A stretch of DNA of 58,319 nucleotides. Source: Chloroflexota bacterium (GTDB lineage Bacteria > Chloroflexota > Limnocylindria > Limnocylindrales > CSP1-4). Where the stretch lies: assembly GCA_003157875.1 (NCBI GenBank), contig PMKV01000159.1:145-58463 (forward strand). The letters are read 5' to 3'. The first letter of the stretch is position 1; the number at the start of each line of letters is the position of its first letter. A model generated the notes under the pieces. That model saw nothing but the letters and a program-made list of their open reading frames with translations, made no database searches and was not told the origin of the DNA. The position numbers and the translations under genes are program-made. Below are positions 1 to 9,900 of the stretch, in pieces.

Positions 1-1
1 C

Positions 2-178
2 GAGCTGACCAAGGACCTGCCCGAGGCCCTGCAGGACCAGATCAAGACGGCCACGCCGCTCGGCCACTTCGGCACGGTCGAAGACATCGCCAATGCCGTG
101 ACGTTCCTCGCCTCCGACGAAGCCGCGTACATCACCGGGCAGGTGCTGGCGGTCGACGGCGGCCTCGTAATGATGTAA
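2..178 (+). CDS. fabG: 3-oxoacyl-ACP reductase-like SDR (FabG type), 3' end only
   Basis: The window opens inside this gene, so only the last 58 residues are visible. They match the C-terminal end of classical short-chain dehydrogenases: a [16 protein letters not shown] segment, then [13 protein letters not shown], and the terminal VDGG that closes the Rossmann fold in FabG-like enzymes. FabG reduces 3-oxoacyl-ACP with NADPH in fatty-acid synthesis. This fragment lacks the catalytic Ser-Tyr-Lys and the cofactor motif, so another SDR with the same C-terminus is possible. The gene converges on the membrane esterase gene with a 26-nt gap and no obvious terminator. Confidence 0.8.
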   Translation, partial: ELTKDLPEALQDQIKTATPLGHFGTVEDIANAVTFLASDEAAYITGQVLAVDGGLVMM

Positions 179-204
179 CACGAGCCGGTCGGCCGGCCCG
201 TGCA

Positions 205-1740
205 TCAGAGAGCGTTTGTCGCGACGAGACGCGCTGCCCATGCCTCGAGCGCGGATGGCAGCTCCTGGCGAACCTGAACCCAGCCGTGCGGCTGTTCCGC
301 CTGGATCAGCACATGCGGGTAGCCATGGCTGGTCAACAAGGAATCGAAACCGGCCGCCTGCCGGCCGTAGAGCTGCTGGGCCGGCTGCGCGACGAGGATG
401 AAGTAGACGTTGGCCGGTGCATCGGCGGCCTCTTGGCTGATGATCACATCGGGCGAATTGGCATCGATGACCGCCTGCTGACCGCCGAACGGCAGCCCCG
501 AACTGGAGCCGGCGGCTCCCGCGTGGAAGTAGCCTGAGAAAGAGATCCCCGAGCCGAACGTGGCAGGGTGACGCAACGGCAGGATGGCCGCGCAGTAGCC
601 GCCCTCCGACATGCCCATGACGGCGCGAGCGGCTGGAGCCGCGGTTGTCCGGTAGCGCAAGTCGACCCAGGGCACGAGAGTCTCCGCAACCCACTGGTCA
701 TACCACTGACGCCCGTCGAACGAGTCCGCGCACTCGGAGTCCGGATAAGGGGCCCCGTTTGAATCCACGAAGACCACGATGCTCGGCGGCACCGCCCCAC
801 TGTCGATGAGCGAGTCAAAAGGCGCCACGTCGTTCATCGCGGCGCCCCAAACGGGATAGGACATCGGGACTTCGTAGAGAGTCGGGTATCGGCGGTTGGA
901 GTCCGAGTCATAGCCCGGCGGTGTGTAGACGTCGAATTCGACAGAGCTGCTGGAGCCGCCCGTCCACGGTGCCGGCAGCGAATACTGTTTCACTCGACCG
1001 GCCCCGCTCGGTAGCCAGGCCCTCCATGGCGCAATCGATACCCCAGCCGCCGCGCTCGGATCTACGGGACCGGATGGCACCAGCGGACCCGAGAGCATCC
1101 GGGCGTCGGGCGAGTAGTTGACGAGGTCACTGAAGACAGGCACCGTCACGACGAAGAGCACCGCGACAACCGCTACGGTGGTGATCCTCTTGACGACCGG
1201 CCCCTCGGCGGGCCTCTGGCGCAAGATCACAGGGATGGCCCCTATGGCCTCCGCGACAGCGGGCCTGGCGCCACACGCCAGTGTCGCCCCGGCCCAGGCC
1301 GCAACCGCCCCACCGAATAGAAGAGTGACCGCGGTCACGAGCCAACCGGCCATGTCGAAAGTCCCACCCGCCCCGGTCGAGGCCAGAGACGATTGCGTCT
1401 CGGTGATGAACGTCGGCAGGAACATGGCGGTCGCCACGGCGACCCCGATCCAGGCCGAGACGCCAACTCGACCGTTGGTAAGGGACGACGCGGCCGCGGC
1501 GACCGCGCCCATGAGAAGGGCCCGGATGAGAACCGCCCGGTCCGGGTCGAATCCCATGACCGCCAGGCTGTAGTAGATCGCGTGAATCTGACCGGACGCC
1601 AGCCCGGCGCCGACCGTCAGGGCCGCGGCCAGGACGCCCGCGACAATCCCGAGAACCGCCGGCGTCAGAAAAGGCCCGAGCAGGCGGTTCTGCCGCCAGC
1701 TACCCCAGCGAGCTCTCAAACTTGAACCGAGGTTTCGCAT
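205..1740 (-). CDS. Multi-pass membrane protein with C-terminal esterase (FrmB/antigen-85-like) domain
   Basis: 511 aa starting at ATG. Residues about 25-215 hold four or five hydrophobic segments. From about residue 260 the protein is an alpha/beta hydrolase of the PF00756 esterase type: a vYTPPGYD strand/turn, a VFVDSNG segment, the nucleophile elbow GMSEGG and a late QPHGW that probably carries the catalytic His. This architecture resembles the membrane-anchored esterases and mycolyl/acyl-transferase-like proteins of high-GC bacteria, with the catalytic domain outside the cell. It lies 15 nt downstream of the DUF3048 gene and is probably cotranscribed with it. A role in deacylating or acylating an envelope polymer is inference only. 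The substrate cannot be read from the sequence. Confidence 0.75.
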   Translation of the reverse strand: MRNLGSSLRARWGSWRQNRLLGPFLTPAVLGIVAGVLAAALTVGAGLASGQIHAIYYSLAVMGFDPDRAVLIRALLMGAVAAAASSLTNGRVGVSAWIGVAVATAMFLPTFITETQSSLASTGAGGTFDMAGWLVTAVTLLFGGAVAAWAGATLACGARPAVAEAIGAIPVILRQRPAEGPVVKRITTVAVVAVLFVVTVPVFSDLVNYSPDARMLSGPLVPSGPVDPSAAAGVSIAPWRAWLPSGAGRVKQYSLPAPWTGGSSSSVEFDVYTPPGYDSDSNRRYPTLYEVPMSYPVWGAAMNDVAPFDSLIDSGAVPPSIVVFVDSNGAPYPDSECADSFDGRQWYDQWVAETLVPWVDLRYRTTAAPAARAVMGMSEGGYCAAILPLRHPATFGSGISFSGYFHAGAAGSSSGLPFGGQQAVIDANSPDVIISQEAADAPANVYFILVAQPAQQLYGRQAAGFDSLLTSHGYPHVLIQAEQPHGWVQVRQELPSALEAWAARLVATNAL

Positions 1741-1755
1741 CTCCGGATTTCGACG

Positions 1756-3030
1756 CTAGCCGACCACGACTTTCGTGTCCGGCATGACGCTCTCCAGGAA
1801 GATCTCGCCGCGTACCAACGGGATCTCCGCCCCCGACGAGTCGTAGAAGCGCGTCAGGGCAGTGGTGGAGGTCTTCTTCCAGGTTCCGGAGATGGCCTTG
1901 CCTTCGAGATACACGGTCGCGGCGCCGGAGCCGACGTTGTAAACCCACGGCCGGTTCGCGTGGTCCATGGACGCCGCGTCGGTTCCGTAGGCCTGGTACA
2001 TGACGACGATGTTGCGCGCGTAGACGTGGCTGTTGTTCGCCGGATCGATCTCGGGACTGCCGTCGACGATCCGGAGGTAGTCATCGGTGAGGGGGTCGTA
2101 CTGATACCCGACGGTGCCGGTGCGAAATGGGATCGTGATCACCTGGGAAGCCGGCCGAAGAGCCTGATCCGTGTCGCTCGTGAATGGGCGTGTGGGCAAC
2201 TTCTGGTAGGTCGCCGGGTACTTCTTCTTGGCGGCGCAATCGATCAGAGCGGCAGAACTGGTGTAGTCGTTCTGGGGCGCGGGTCGTGTGGTGATGCGGT
2301 GGTATGCGCAGCTGCCGCCGTTGAGCTCGTCCATGTTGTAGATGTTGGCGGCCATGGCCGGGATCACGCCCAGGATCGAGTGGCCGTCACCGCCGATGTG
2401 GCCGTATAGGGCCTTGTACTCGGCTGCCCAGTAGACGTAGTACGGCCGTGCGCTTCGCGCGGGGCCGATCTCGGAGGCGGTGCCTTCCTGCCAGATCATC
2501 ATGTAGCGGTCCTCACCGCCGTCGGCGTAGGCCTGGATGACGATGGAGGCCGTAGAGATGCCCGATTGCGGCCGGGAGACCTCGTTGTCGGCGACCATCA
2601 CCGCGAGCGGCAGGCGATGGGCAAGGGTGGACGTCGTCGCGACCCCGTCCAGGTCGGAGTAATCCCAATCGGGCGGCAGCGAAGAGTAGGCCGAGTCGAA
2701 GGTCGGTGTCGGATCAACCGTTGGCCATGGCGAGGGCGACGGGCTTGGTGACGGGGTGGGAGCGAGTGTGACCAGCGGCGTGGGGCTGGCCGTTGCCGAG
2801 CCGATTCCACCGACGGTTACGGCCAGCAGGACACCCGAGAACCCGATCACAACCGCGAGGATCACGACGCCGGCGATGGCGATGGCGCGATGGCCAACCC
2901 AGAAACCCTTGAGCGCGGCTGGGATGCCCTTGAGCGCCGTCGGGATGCCCTTGAGCGCCGTCGGGACGCGTTTGATGAAAGCCGAGATTCGTACGATCAC
3001 AGTTCCAATCCCCTTAGTTAACGCCGGCAC
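1756..3030 (-). CDS. DUF3048 (YerB-like) membrane-anchored protein with heptad repeats before the membrane span
   Basis: 424 aa. A basic N-terminus carries three tandem copies of a PTALKGI-like heptad (residues about 23-43), followed by one strong membrane span (about 49-73) and a Pro/Ser/Thr-rich linker. The DUF3048 body starts near residue 125 with RLPLAVMVADNEVSRPQSG, then GGEDRYMMIW and the GPARSARPYYV stretch typical of YerB-like proteins. The domain is extracytoplasmic. Its biochemical role is not established, although homologues occur near cell-envelope genes. The full frame opens with GTG. A second GTG ten codons in has a better ribosome site (AGGGG about 9 nt upstream), so the start could be at 3000. 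It lies between the GDP-sugar genes and the membrane esterase gene. Confidence 0.8.
   Translation of the reverse strand: MPALTKGIGTVIVRISAFIKRVPTALKGIPTALKGIPAALKGFWVGHRAIAIAGVVILAVVIGFSGVLLAVTVGGIGSATASPTPLVTLAPTPSPSPSPSPWPTVDPTPTFDSAYSSLPPDWDYSDLDGVATTSTLAHRLPLAVMVADNEVSRPQSGISTASIVIQAYADGGEDRYMMIWQEGTASEIGPARSARPYYVYWAAEYKALYGHIGGDGHSILGVIPAMAANIYNMDELNGGSCAYHRITTRPAPQNDYTSSAALIDCAAKKKYPATYQKLPTRPFTSDTDQALRPASQVITIPFRTGTVGYQYDPLTDDYLRIVDGSPEIDPANNSHVYARNIVVMYQAYGTDAASMDHANRPWVYNVGSGAATVYLEGKAISGTWKKTSTTALTRFYDSSGAEIPLVRGEIFLESVMPDTKVVVG
2906..2968 (-). repeat. 21-bp tandem repeat, three units, coding
   Basis: Three in-frame units with a period of 21 bp, beginning CCCTTGAGCG at 2906, 2927 and 2948 on the plus strand. 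Units two and three are almost identical and unit one differs slightly. They encode consecutive PTALKGI-type heptads just before the membrane span of the DUF3048 protein, giving a basic amphipathic stretch on the likely cytoplasmic side. Confidence 0.85.
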
Positions 3031-3081
3031 ACAGGATAGCCATGATTGGGCATTCGAGTTGGCTCGGCGGGAACCACCGCA

Positions 3082-4002
3082 TCAGCGGGCGTTCGCAGCC
3101 TCCGCCAGGACATCGGCGAGGGTCGTGCTCAGCGGGATCTCCGGTCGCCAGCCTGTGATCTCGGTGAGCAGGGAGGCGTCGGCGCGGATGTCGGCCGGGT
3201 CGAGGGCGCGCACCAGAGACCCGTCGACCTTGACGCGGGCGGGCACGCCGGCCAGCTCGCACAGTTGATCGATGATGGAGCGGATACTGGTAGCGGTGCC
3301 CGATGCCACGTTGACCACACACGGTCCGCTCACGGAACCGGCCGCCGCGCATTCCAGCAGCAGCCTGTAGGCACGGACCACGTCACGGACGTCGGTCAGG
3401 TCCCGGCAGACATCGACGTTCCCGGCGGGAATGGAATCCGCTTCGCCACGTTGCGCCGCGATCACCCGCCGGGCGAGGGCCGGGACGACGAATACGGGCC
3501 GCTGACCGGGGCCGGTGTGGTTGAAGGAGCGGGTCACGACCAGCGGGAACCCATACCGAACCGAAGCCTCCACCGCAACCGCCTCCTGGGCCACCTTGGA
3601 GAGCGCATACGGGTGCAAAGGGGAGAGCGGCGCGGACTCCCGAAGAGGCAGGTCTTCGGCGCGGGGCATGCCGTAGACGTCGGACGAGCCGCTCACCAGA
3701 ACCGCCGGCTTGGCCCCTACCTGGCGCAAAGCCTCGAAGAGGGCGACGGTTCCGCCGACGTTGACTCGAAAGGCCTCGGCCGGATCGTCTTTGGCATCCG
3801 GGGCGAATGCCATGCCGGCGAGATGGACGACCGCCTCCGGAGGGCCGCCCGGCCCGGTCAGCCAGCGCGCCAGGCCGTCACGGTCGGTGATCTCCAGCTC
3901 GTCGGGACCGGGCGCCGCGACGACCGTATGTCCGTGCTGGACAAGCTCCAACTGGAGCCAGCCGCCGACGAAACCGATTGCGCCTGTGACGTAGACGCGC
4001 AT
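3082..4002 (-). CDS. rmd: NAD(P)-dependent epimerase/reductase, probable GDP-4-keto-6-deoxymannose reductase (Rmd-like)
   Basis: 306 aa, an extended SDR. The N-terminal nucleotide motif GAIGFVG is near residue 7, a Ser-rich VSGSSDVYG strand near 104, and the catalytic pair Tyr132/Lys136 lies in PYALSK. RDLTDVRDVV is the usual substrate-side motif of the family. It starts 9 nt after gmd, whose product (GDP-4-keto-6-deoxy-mannose) is the substrate of Rmd, so the pair would make GDP-D-rhamnose. The family also includes other sugar epimerases. The gmd pairing is the main reason for this call, and the symbol is therefore tentative. Confidence 0.7.
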   Translation of the reverse strand: MRVYVTGAIGFVGGWLQLELVQHGHTVVAAPGPDELEITDRDGLARWLTGPGGPPEAVVHLAGMAFAPDAKDDPAEAFRVNVGGTVALFEALRQVGAKPAVLVSGSSDVYGMPRAEDLPLRESAPLSPLHPYALSKVAQEAVAVEASVRYGFPLVVTRSFNHTGPGQRPVFVVPALARRVIAAQRGEADSIPAGNVDVCRDLTDVRDVVRAYRLLLECAAAGSVSGPCVVNVASGTATSIRSIIDQLCELAGVPARVKVDGSLVRALDPADIRADASLLTEITGWRPEIPLSTTLADVLAEAANAR

Positions 4003-4011
4003 CTGGCCTGC

Positions 4012-5092
<1,081 letters not shown>

Positions 5093-5116
5093 TCCGGCCT
5101 GAAGGAGAGTGGCTCA

Positions 5117-6172
5117 GTGAGGGTAGTCGTCGATACCGCTGCGCTCCGTCGCCCCCACGCCGGCACCGCTCGTTGGGTGAACGGCCTGCTGGGCGCCCTC
5201 GATCGGATACCCGAAATCGAGATCGAACGCGCCGACGGGCCTCGCCGCATCGGAAACGGACTGTTGTTCCGGCCGATCAATCTGGCCCGCCAGCGCTGGT
5301 GGTACGAGGCCGGAATCCGACGGGCGGCGCGGAGACGGGGAGCCGACGCCCTGCTCATGCCGGCCGGCTACGCGGCACGCCGCGGCCACATACCGCAGCT
5401 GGTGGCGGTGCTGGATGTGAACTTCCTGACCCAACCGGGTACGTACGAGAACTCCTTCGCCCGGTATGCGAAATGGGTAACCGGCCGAAACCTGCGCGAC
5501 GCGGACGGTCTCATGACCATATCGGCCTACAGTCGATCCGAGATCTGCCGCCACTTCGGCACCGACCCCGAGCGCATTGCCGTGGTCTATCCCGGGTTGG
5601 AGTCTCCTCCTGCCGGTGATTTCGCCCGACCGATCGAAGGGCCCTACGCCCTATATGTCGGCGCTACCGAGCGCCACAAGAACATCGGCGTCTTGCTCGA
5701 CGCCTGGGCCGGGATGACGGGCGAGATGAGGCGCGACTTGACCCTGGCGATCGTCGGCCAGCCGGGACGCGATCATGCCCGGCTCTCGGAGCGGGCGGCA
5801 GGCATGGGCGGCCGCGTCCTGCTGACCGGACGAGTCAGCCAGGAGGCCCTGGAGGGCTGGTACCGGCACGCCTCGGTCTTCCTCTTCCCGTCGCTGACCG
5901 AGGGCTTCGGATATCCGCCTCTGGAGGCGATGCAGCGTGGAGTACCCGTCGTGGCCGCTCGCGCCGGCTCTCTGCCGGAGGTGCTCGGCGACGCCGCGGG
6001 ATACCACGACCCGGCCGATTCGACGGCCCTCCTGGCCGGGATGGGAGCCGTGCTGCAGGACGGCGGACTGCGCCGGGAACGAATCGAGAAGGGCTTCTTG
6101 CAGGCCGCCAGATACACATGGGCGTCATCCGGCGCCGCCGTCGCCCGGCTACTGGAAGGGCTCGCTCGCTAG
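5117..6172 (+). CDS. Glycosyltransferase family 4
   Basis: 351 aa, GT-B fold. The N-terminal acceptor half has the TARWVNGLL loop. The C-terminal donor half has LYVGATERHKN near residue 178 and the EGFGYPPLEAM nucleotide-sugar signature near 265, followed by PVVAARAGSLPEV. It transfers a sugar from a nucleotide donor, retaining configuration, on the cytoplasmic face during glycan assembly. The GTG start has a GGAG ribosome site 10-13 nt upstream. The stop codon overlaps the next start (TAGTG), so the two genes are coupled. Donor and acceptor cannot be told. Confidence 0.9.
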   Translation: MRVVVDTAALRRPHAGTARWVNGLLGALDRIPEIEIERADGPRRIGNGLLFRPINLARQRWWYEAGIRRAARRRGADALLMPAGYAARRGHIPQLVAVLDVNFLTQPGTYENSFARYAKWVTGRNLRDADGLMTISAYSRSEICRHFGTDPERIAVVYPGLESPPAGDFARPIEGPYALYVGATERHKNIGVLLDAWAGMTGEMRRDLTLAIVGQPGRDHARLSERAAGMGGRVLLTGRVSQEALEGWYRHASVFLFPSLTEGFGYPPLEAMQRGVPVVAARAGSLPEVLGDAAGYHDPADSTALLAGMGAVLQDGGLRRERIEKGFLQAARYTWASSGAAVARLLEGLAR

Positions 6173-7434
6173 TGCCGAACCTCGACGCGCATCCTGTTCC
6201 GAAGTCCGGCCGGGCGCTCTTCCTCGCCGCCGACCTGCCCTGGCCCCCCGACGGCGGTGGTCGCATCGCCACGCTGCACATCCTGGAGGCCATGAGCCGC
6301 CGCTACGAGGTGGATCTGGTGGCGATGGCCGATCCGATCGGTGAGCCGGACCTCGAGCCGCTGCGGGAACTGTGCAAGAGCGTGGAGGTCGTCCGCATCC
6401 CGTTCACCTTCGGCCGCCACCGGGTCCGCCAGTCGCTCGTGTTTGGACTCAGCCTGCTGTCGAGTCGGCCGTACCGGCTGCGCAAGTTCCGCAGTCGCCG
6501 CTTCGAGGCGGCCGTGAAACGGCGTCTCGCCGGCGGCCCATACGACATCCTCCACTGCGACCAGTTCGGTGCCGCGCCGTACGCCCGGCTCGCGCCACCG
6601 GAGTTGCCGACCACCATGGCGCATCAGAACGTCGAGTCGGAGATCTACCGCCTGGCCGGTGTTCGGGCCACCAACCCCATTCGGCGGCTGCTCGCGGCCG
6701 TGGAGCAGCGCAAGCTTCGCCGGGCCGAATCGGGGCTGGCCTCTTTCGACAGGGTCTTCGTTCTGGCGGCCGACGACGCCGAGCTTCTGGGCCGGCTAGG
6801 CGTGGATCGGACCACGGTCCTGCCGATGCCGGCACCGATCTCGTCGGAGATCCGCTCGGGGCCTCCCGCGGGGCACCGCATCCTCTCCGTCGGCACGATG
6901 AGCTGGTACGGAGTGGCGGATGGGCTGTTGTGGTTCCACGACCAGGTCCTGCCGCTGATTCGCGAGCGGGTTCCGGATGTGGAGTGGGAGCTGGTTGGGC
7001 CGAACGCTCCGTCCGCCATCCGGCGGCTGGACGGCGAACCCGGTGTTCGCGTCACCGGCTACGTCCCCGAGATGGCGCCGCACGTCGCCGCGGCCAGGGT
7101 TGGGGTCGTGCCGCTGCGCATCGCCGGTGGAATCAGGATGAAGCTCCTCGATTGCCTGGCCTGGGGGCTGCCGGCGGTGGCGACCTCGGTGGGCGCGAGG
7201 GGCCTCGATCTGCCGGACGGCGACGGATGCTTCACTCGCGACGACCCGGCCGGCTTCGCGGAGGCGGTTGTCGTGTTGCTCACGGACGACCGCGTATGGT
7301 CGCGGACCGCGGCCGCGGGCCGCGAGTTCGTCTCGGAGCACCACTCAGTCGCCAGGCTCGATGAGAAGATCGGCGCGGGAATCGAGGCGGCAATTCGGCA
7401 CCGCAACGTCCGGCAGGGTCGCGCCGATGGATGA
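6172..7434 (+). CDS. Glycosyltransferase family 4 (GT-B, EpsH/Stp-type)
   Basis: 420 aa from the GTG that overlaps the preceding stop by one base. An in-frame ATG further upstream would lie deep inside the previous gene and is rejected. The N-terminal half begins ALFLAADLPWPPDGGGR, a glycine-rich start typical of GT4 enzymes, with AHQNVESEIYR near residue 146. The C-terminal half has SVGTMSWYGV, VPLRIAGGIRMKLLDCLAWGLPAV and the GARGLDL segment, as in the sugar transferases of exopolysaccharide clusters. It is the middle gene of a three-gene plus-strand operon and overlaps the next gene by 8 nt. Confidence 0.88.
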   Translation: MPNLDAHPVPKSGRALFLAADLPWPPDGGGRIATLHILEAMSRRYEVDLVAMADPIGEPDLEPLRELCKSVEVVRIPFTFGRHRVRQSLVFGLSLLSSRPYRLRKFRSRRFEAAVKRRLAGGPYDILHCDQFGAAPYARLAPPELPTTMAHQNVESEIYRLAGVRATNPIRRLLAAVEQRKLRRAESGLASFDRVFVLAADDAELLGRLGVDRTTVLPMPAPISSEIRSGPPAGHRILSVGTMSWYGVADGLLWFHDQVLPLIRERVPDVEWELVGPNAPSAIRRLDGEPGVRVTGYVPEMAPHVAAARVGVVPLRIAGGIRMKLLDCLAWGLPAVATSVGARGLDLPDGDGCFTRDDPAGFAEAVVVLLTDDRVWSRTAAAGREFVSEHHSVARLDEKIGAGIEAAIRHRNVRQGRADG

Positions 7435-8254
7435 ATCGATGGCGCCCGTCGGGCCGACCCCGGCCCCCGCGCCCGCTTCGCCGCCCGCCGTCCAGATCGG
7501 CTCGATCCTGATCGACAACGTAACCCAGGACGAGGCGGACGCCATCATCGGGGGCTGGCTCGAGGAGCGGCCGGCCGGCCCACGACGGGTCTGCACTCCC
7601 AACGTCGACTACGTGATCCGTGCCGGGCGCGATCCCGCCTTCCGGGGCGCGATCAACGGGTGCGACCTCCGAGTGCCGGACGGAATGTGGATCGTCTATG
7701 CGTCTCGCATAGCCGGACGATCGCTACGCGGCACGGTCACCGGACGACTTCTGCTGCCGCGCTTCGCCGCGCGGTGCAGCGAGGCCGGCCGCCCGATCGC
7801 CATGATGGGCGCTGGGCCCGGGGTAGCCGCCCTTGCCGCGGAGAGGCTCCGAGCCGACAACCCGGGCCTGTTGGTCACGGCCGCCACGCCGCCGACGCCG
7901 TTCGTGATCGGTTCCGAGGCGGATGCCGGGATGGTACAGACGCTTCAGGCAGCCCGGCCGGCGATCCTCTTCGTCGCGCTCGGCGCGCCCAAGCAGGAAC
8001 TGTGGATGGATCGGCACGCCGGCGAATTCCCGGACTCGATCATGATCGGCGTGGGAGCCGCATTCGACGTCGTCGCCGGGAGGGTCAGAGAAGCCCCGGC
8101 CTGGATGACCCGGACGGGGCTCGAGTGGCTCTTCAGGCTGGCGCAGGAACCGCGCCGCCTGGCTCGCCGGTACCTCTGGGACGACCCCCGCATCCTTGGC
8201 TGGGCGGTGGCGACGCGGGCGCGCGGCCTGGTTCGCGGGCCGGGCCGGAAGTAA
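7427..8254 (+). CDS. WecG/TagA/CpsF family glycosyltransferase (GT26)
   Basis: 275 aa from the ATG inside the end of the previous gene (8-nt overlap). GT26 hallmarks are clear: TPNVDYVIRA near residue 62, VPDGMWIVYASR, GAGPGVAALA, GAPKQELW near residue 185, and the C-terminal GVGAAFDVVAGRV...APAWM...GLEWLFRLAQEPRRLARRYL block. These enzymes add the second sugar (often N-acetylmannosamine or its uronate) to a lipid-linked primer at the membrane face. An Ala/Pro-rich stretch of about 25 residues precedes the domain. The gene converges on an O-antigen ligase-like gene with a 3-nt gap. Confidence 0.92.
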   Translation: MDESMAPVGPTPAPAPASPPAVQIGSILIDNVTQDEADAIIGGWLEERPAGPRRVCTPNVDYVIRAGRDPAFRGAINGCDLRVPDGMWIVYASRIAGRSLRGTVTGRLLLPRFAARCSEAGRPIAMMGAGPGVAALAAERLRADNPGLLVTAATPPTPFVIGSEADAGMVQTLQAARPAILFVALGAPKQELWMDRHAGEFPDSIMIGVGAAFDVVAGRVREAPAWMTRTGLEWLFRLAQEPRRLARRYLWDDPRILGWAVATRARGLVRGPGRK

Positions 8255-8257
8255 GAG

Positions 8258-9856
8258 CTAGCTCGCCGGCACCTGCCCGTCGCGCCCGGATGGCGGAGCG
8301 ACAGGAGGAGCGACCCCCGAAAGCAGCCCGACGAGCATCGCCGGGACCAGGGCGTATGGCCAGTTGCCCAGCAGACCGCCGGCGGATTCCGTAAACACGG
8401 CCGTGGCGAAGAAGGCGAGAAGGGCGATGCCGAGAGTGAGGCCCGCCAGATGCATTCCGGCCGCCTTCCCCGAATCGGCGCAGACCATGGCCAGGCCGAC
8501 CAGCCACAGACTCCAGAGCAGCGCCCCCGGCAGTCCGATCTGCAGGAGGATGACCCCCACGGAACTCTCGGCCGCGGTGTGAACCTCACCGAAGTTCCCA
8601 CCGATACCGAGCCCTTTCCCGAACGGGGTCGCGGCGGCGCTTCTGAGGCCCTCGGTGAAGCCGCGCACGTGATCCAGCGAGCCGTTCGTGAAGTTGGCGG
8701 CGATGGCGATCCCAACCAGGGCGAATATCCCTGCCACGACCGCGACCCCGGCCACCACCACTACGACGCGGCGGCGTAGTGCCGGCCAGAACGCGGCCAC
8801 GAGGGCGTAGCCCCCGGCCCCGACAAGGACGACGATGCCGGCCTTCCCGAGCGTCAGGCATGTGGCCAGCCCAAGCACGCCGGCGACGGCATAGGCTAGC
8901 TTCCGCCTCTGCCAGAAGGAGAGGGCCAGGGCGGTGGTGAAAGCCAGGAACGCCGCCAGTGTCGTGGCTTCGAGGAACGTCGAGACGAGGCGCCTGATCG
9001 CGGTGGAGAAGCTGTAGTCCCAGAAGAGAATGGGCAACCCGTTGAAGTCCCAGTCACTGGCGGGGGCGCTGAGGCCGGCCAGGGTCGAGAGGTGGTAGTA
9101 GCTCACCGCGGGAACCACGTCTCTCCATACCAGGCCCTCGAGAACGGTGATCTCCAGAAAGCCGAAGATGGCCACGGGCACCGCGATAGCCACCATGAAG
9201 GCGGCGATGGTGCGAACCTGGGCAGCCCCGACGGGTAGCAGGCGACCGGCCAGGTATATGAGCGGCAATTCGGCAAATCGCCGCGCGTAGGTCAGTCGGT
9301 CGTCCAGGGGGGCACTGCCCACGACGAACGCCAGCGTCACGAGGGCGCAGAAGAGCACGGCGCAGACATCGAGGAACCTCACCGCCGGCCGCGCGGATCT
9401 CCATGCGATCCGGAGTCGCGGCAGCTCAACCGCGAGCAGGAACGGGAAGAAGAACTCCTTGTAGGCGAGCAGCCATCGGAGAGTGTCCTGGTCGAGCGAG
9501 TCGGTCATCGTCGCGACGACGAGCCGCTCGATCGTCAGCCAGATCAGGAACCCGGCCACCAGGACGAGGGGACGGTTACGCAGGATCAGGCAGTACGCGA
9601 ACAGAAACGCAATGGCAAGGACGTAGCAGATTCGGAATGGGGTTCCGCCGCTGCCGAACAGAAGGCCGAGCAGCGGAGGCGGAATGGTGGGCAGCCACAT
9701 CAGCGCCCAGCCGCGAGATCGCAAGAGCGGCCGAATCGGAGCGGCGAGAGCCCGGACCTGCGACCTGAGCGCTGCCGTCACTGCTCGTCGACCTCCAGTT
9801 GAAGCGGGATTAGCGGCGTCCGGCGGCGCACCCGCGAGTGGCGCGTGGACTAGCAT
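8258..9856 (-). CDS. O-antigen ligase/polymerase-like (Wzy-type) membrane protein
   Basis: 532 aa from ATG with about twelve predicted membrane spans. The FGKGLGIGGNFGEVH loop followed by the VGVILLQIGLPGALLWSLWL helix is typical of the PF04932 O-antigen ligase superfamily. Such proteins polymerise repeat units or ligate glycan outside the membrane. The frame is open for another 385 codons upstream, but that part runs antisense to a clear membrane-protein gene and has low-complexity charged composition, so it is rejected. No strong ribosome site precedes the chosen ATG and the exact start is uncertain. It is divergent from a second Wzy-like gene across 69 bp. Confidence 0.8.
   Translation of the reverse strand: MLVHAPLAGAPPDAANPASTGGRRAVTAALRSQVRALAAPIRPLLRSRGWALMWLPTIPPPLLGLLFGSGGTPFRICYVLAIAFLFAYCLILRNRPLVLVAGFLIWLTIERLVVATMTDSLDQDTLRWLLAYKEFFFPFLLAVELPRLRIAWRSARPAVRFLDVCAVLFCALVTLAFVVGSAPLDDRLTYARRFAELPLIYLAGRLLPVGAAQVRTIAAFMVAIAVPVAIFGFLEITVLEGLVWRDVVPAVSYYHLSTLAGLSAPASDWDFNGLPILFWDYSFSTAIRRLVSTFLEATTLAAFLAFTTALALSFWQRRKLAYAVAGVLGLATCLTLGKAGIVVLVGAGGYALVAAFWPALRRRVVVVVAGVAVVAGIFALVGIAIAANFTNGSLDHVRGFTEGLRSAAATPFGKGLGIGGNFGEVHTAAESSVGVILLQIGLPGALLWSLWLVGLAMVCADSGKAAGMHLAGLTLGIALLAFFATAVFTESAGGLLGNWPYALVPAMLVGLLSGVAPPVAPPSGRDGQVPAS
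9851..9856 (+). promoter_or_regulatory. -10 element TAGCAT for the plus-strand Wzy-like gene
   Basis: The same TAGCAT hexamer recurs upstream of two other plus-strand glycosyltransferase genes in the window. Here it would give a leader of about 60 nt. It overlaps the start codon of the divergent gene. No -35 is obvious. Confidence 0.35.
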
Positions 9857-9900
9857 AGCGGAGGTTGATGGCGCGACGATCGCTTCCGGTCGCCGTCTTG

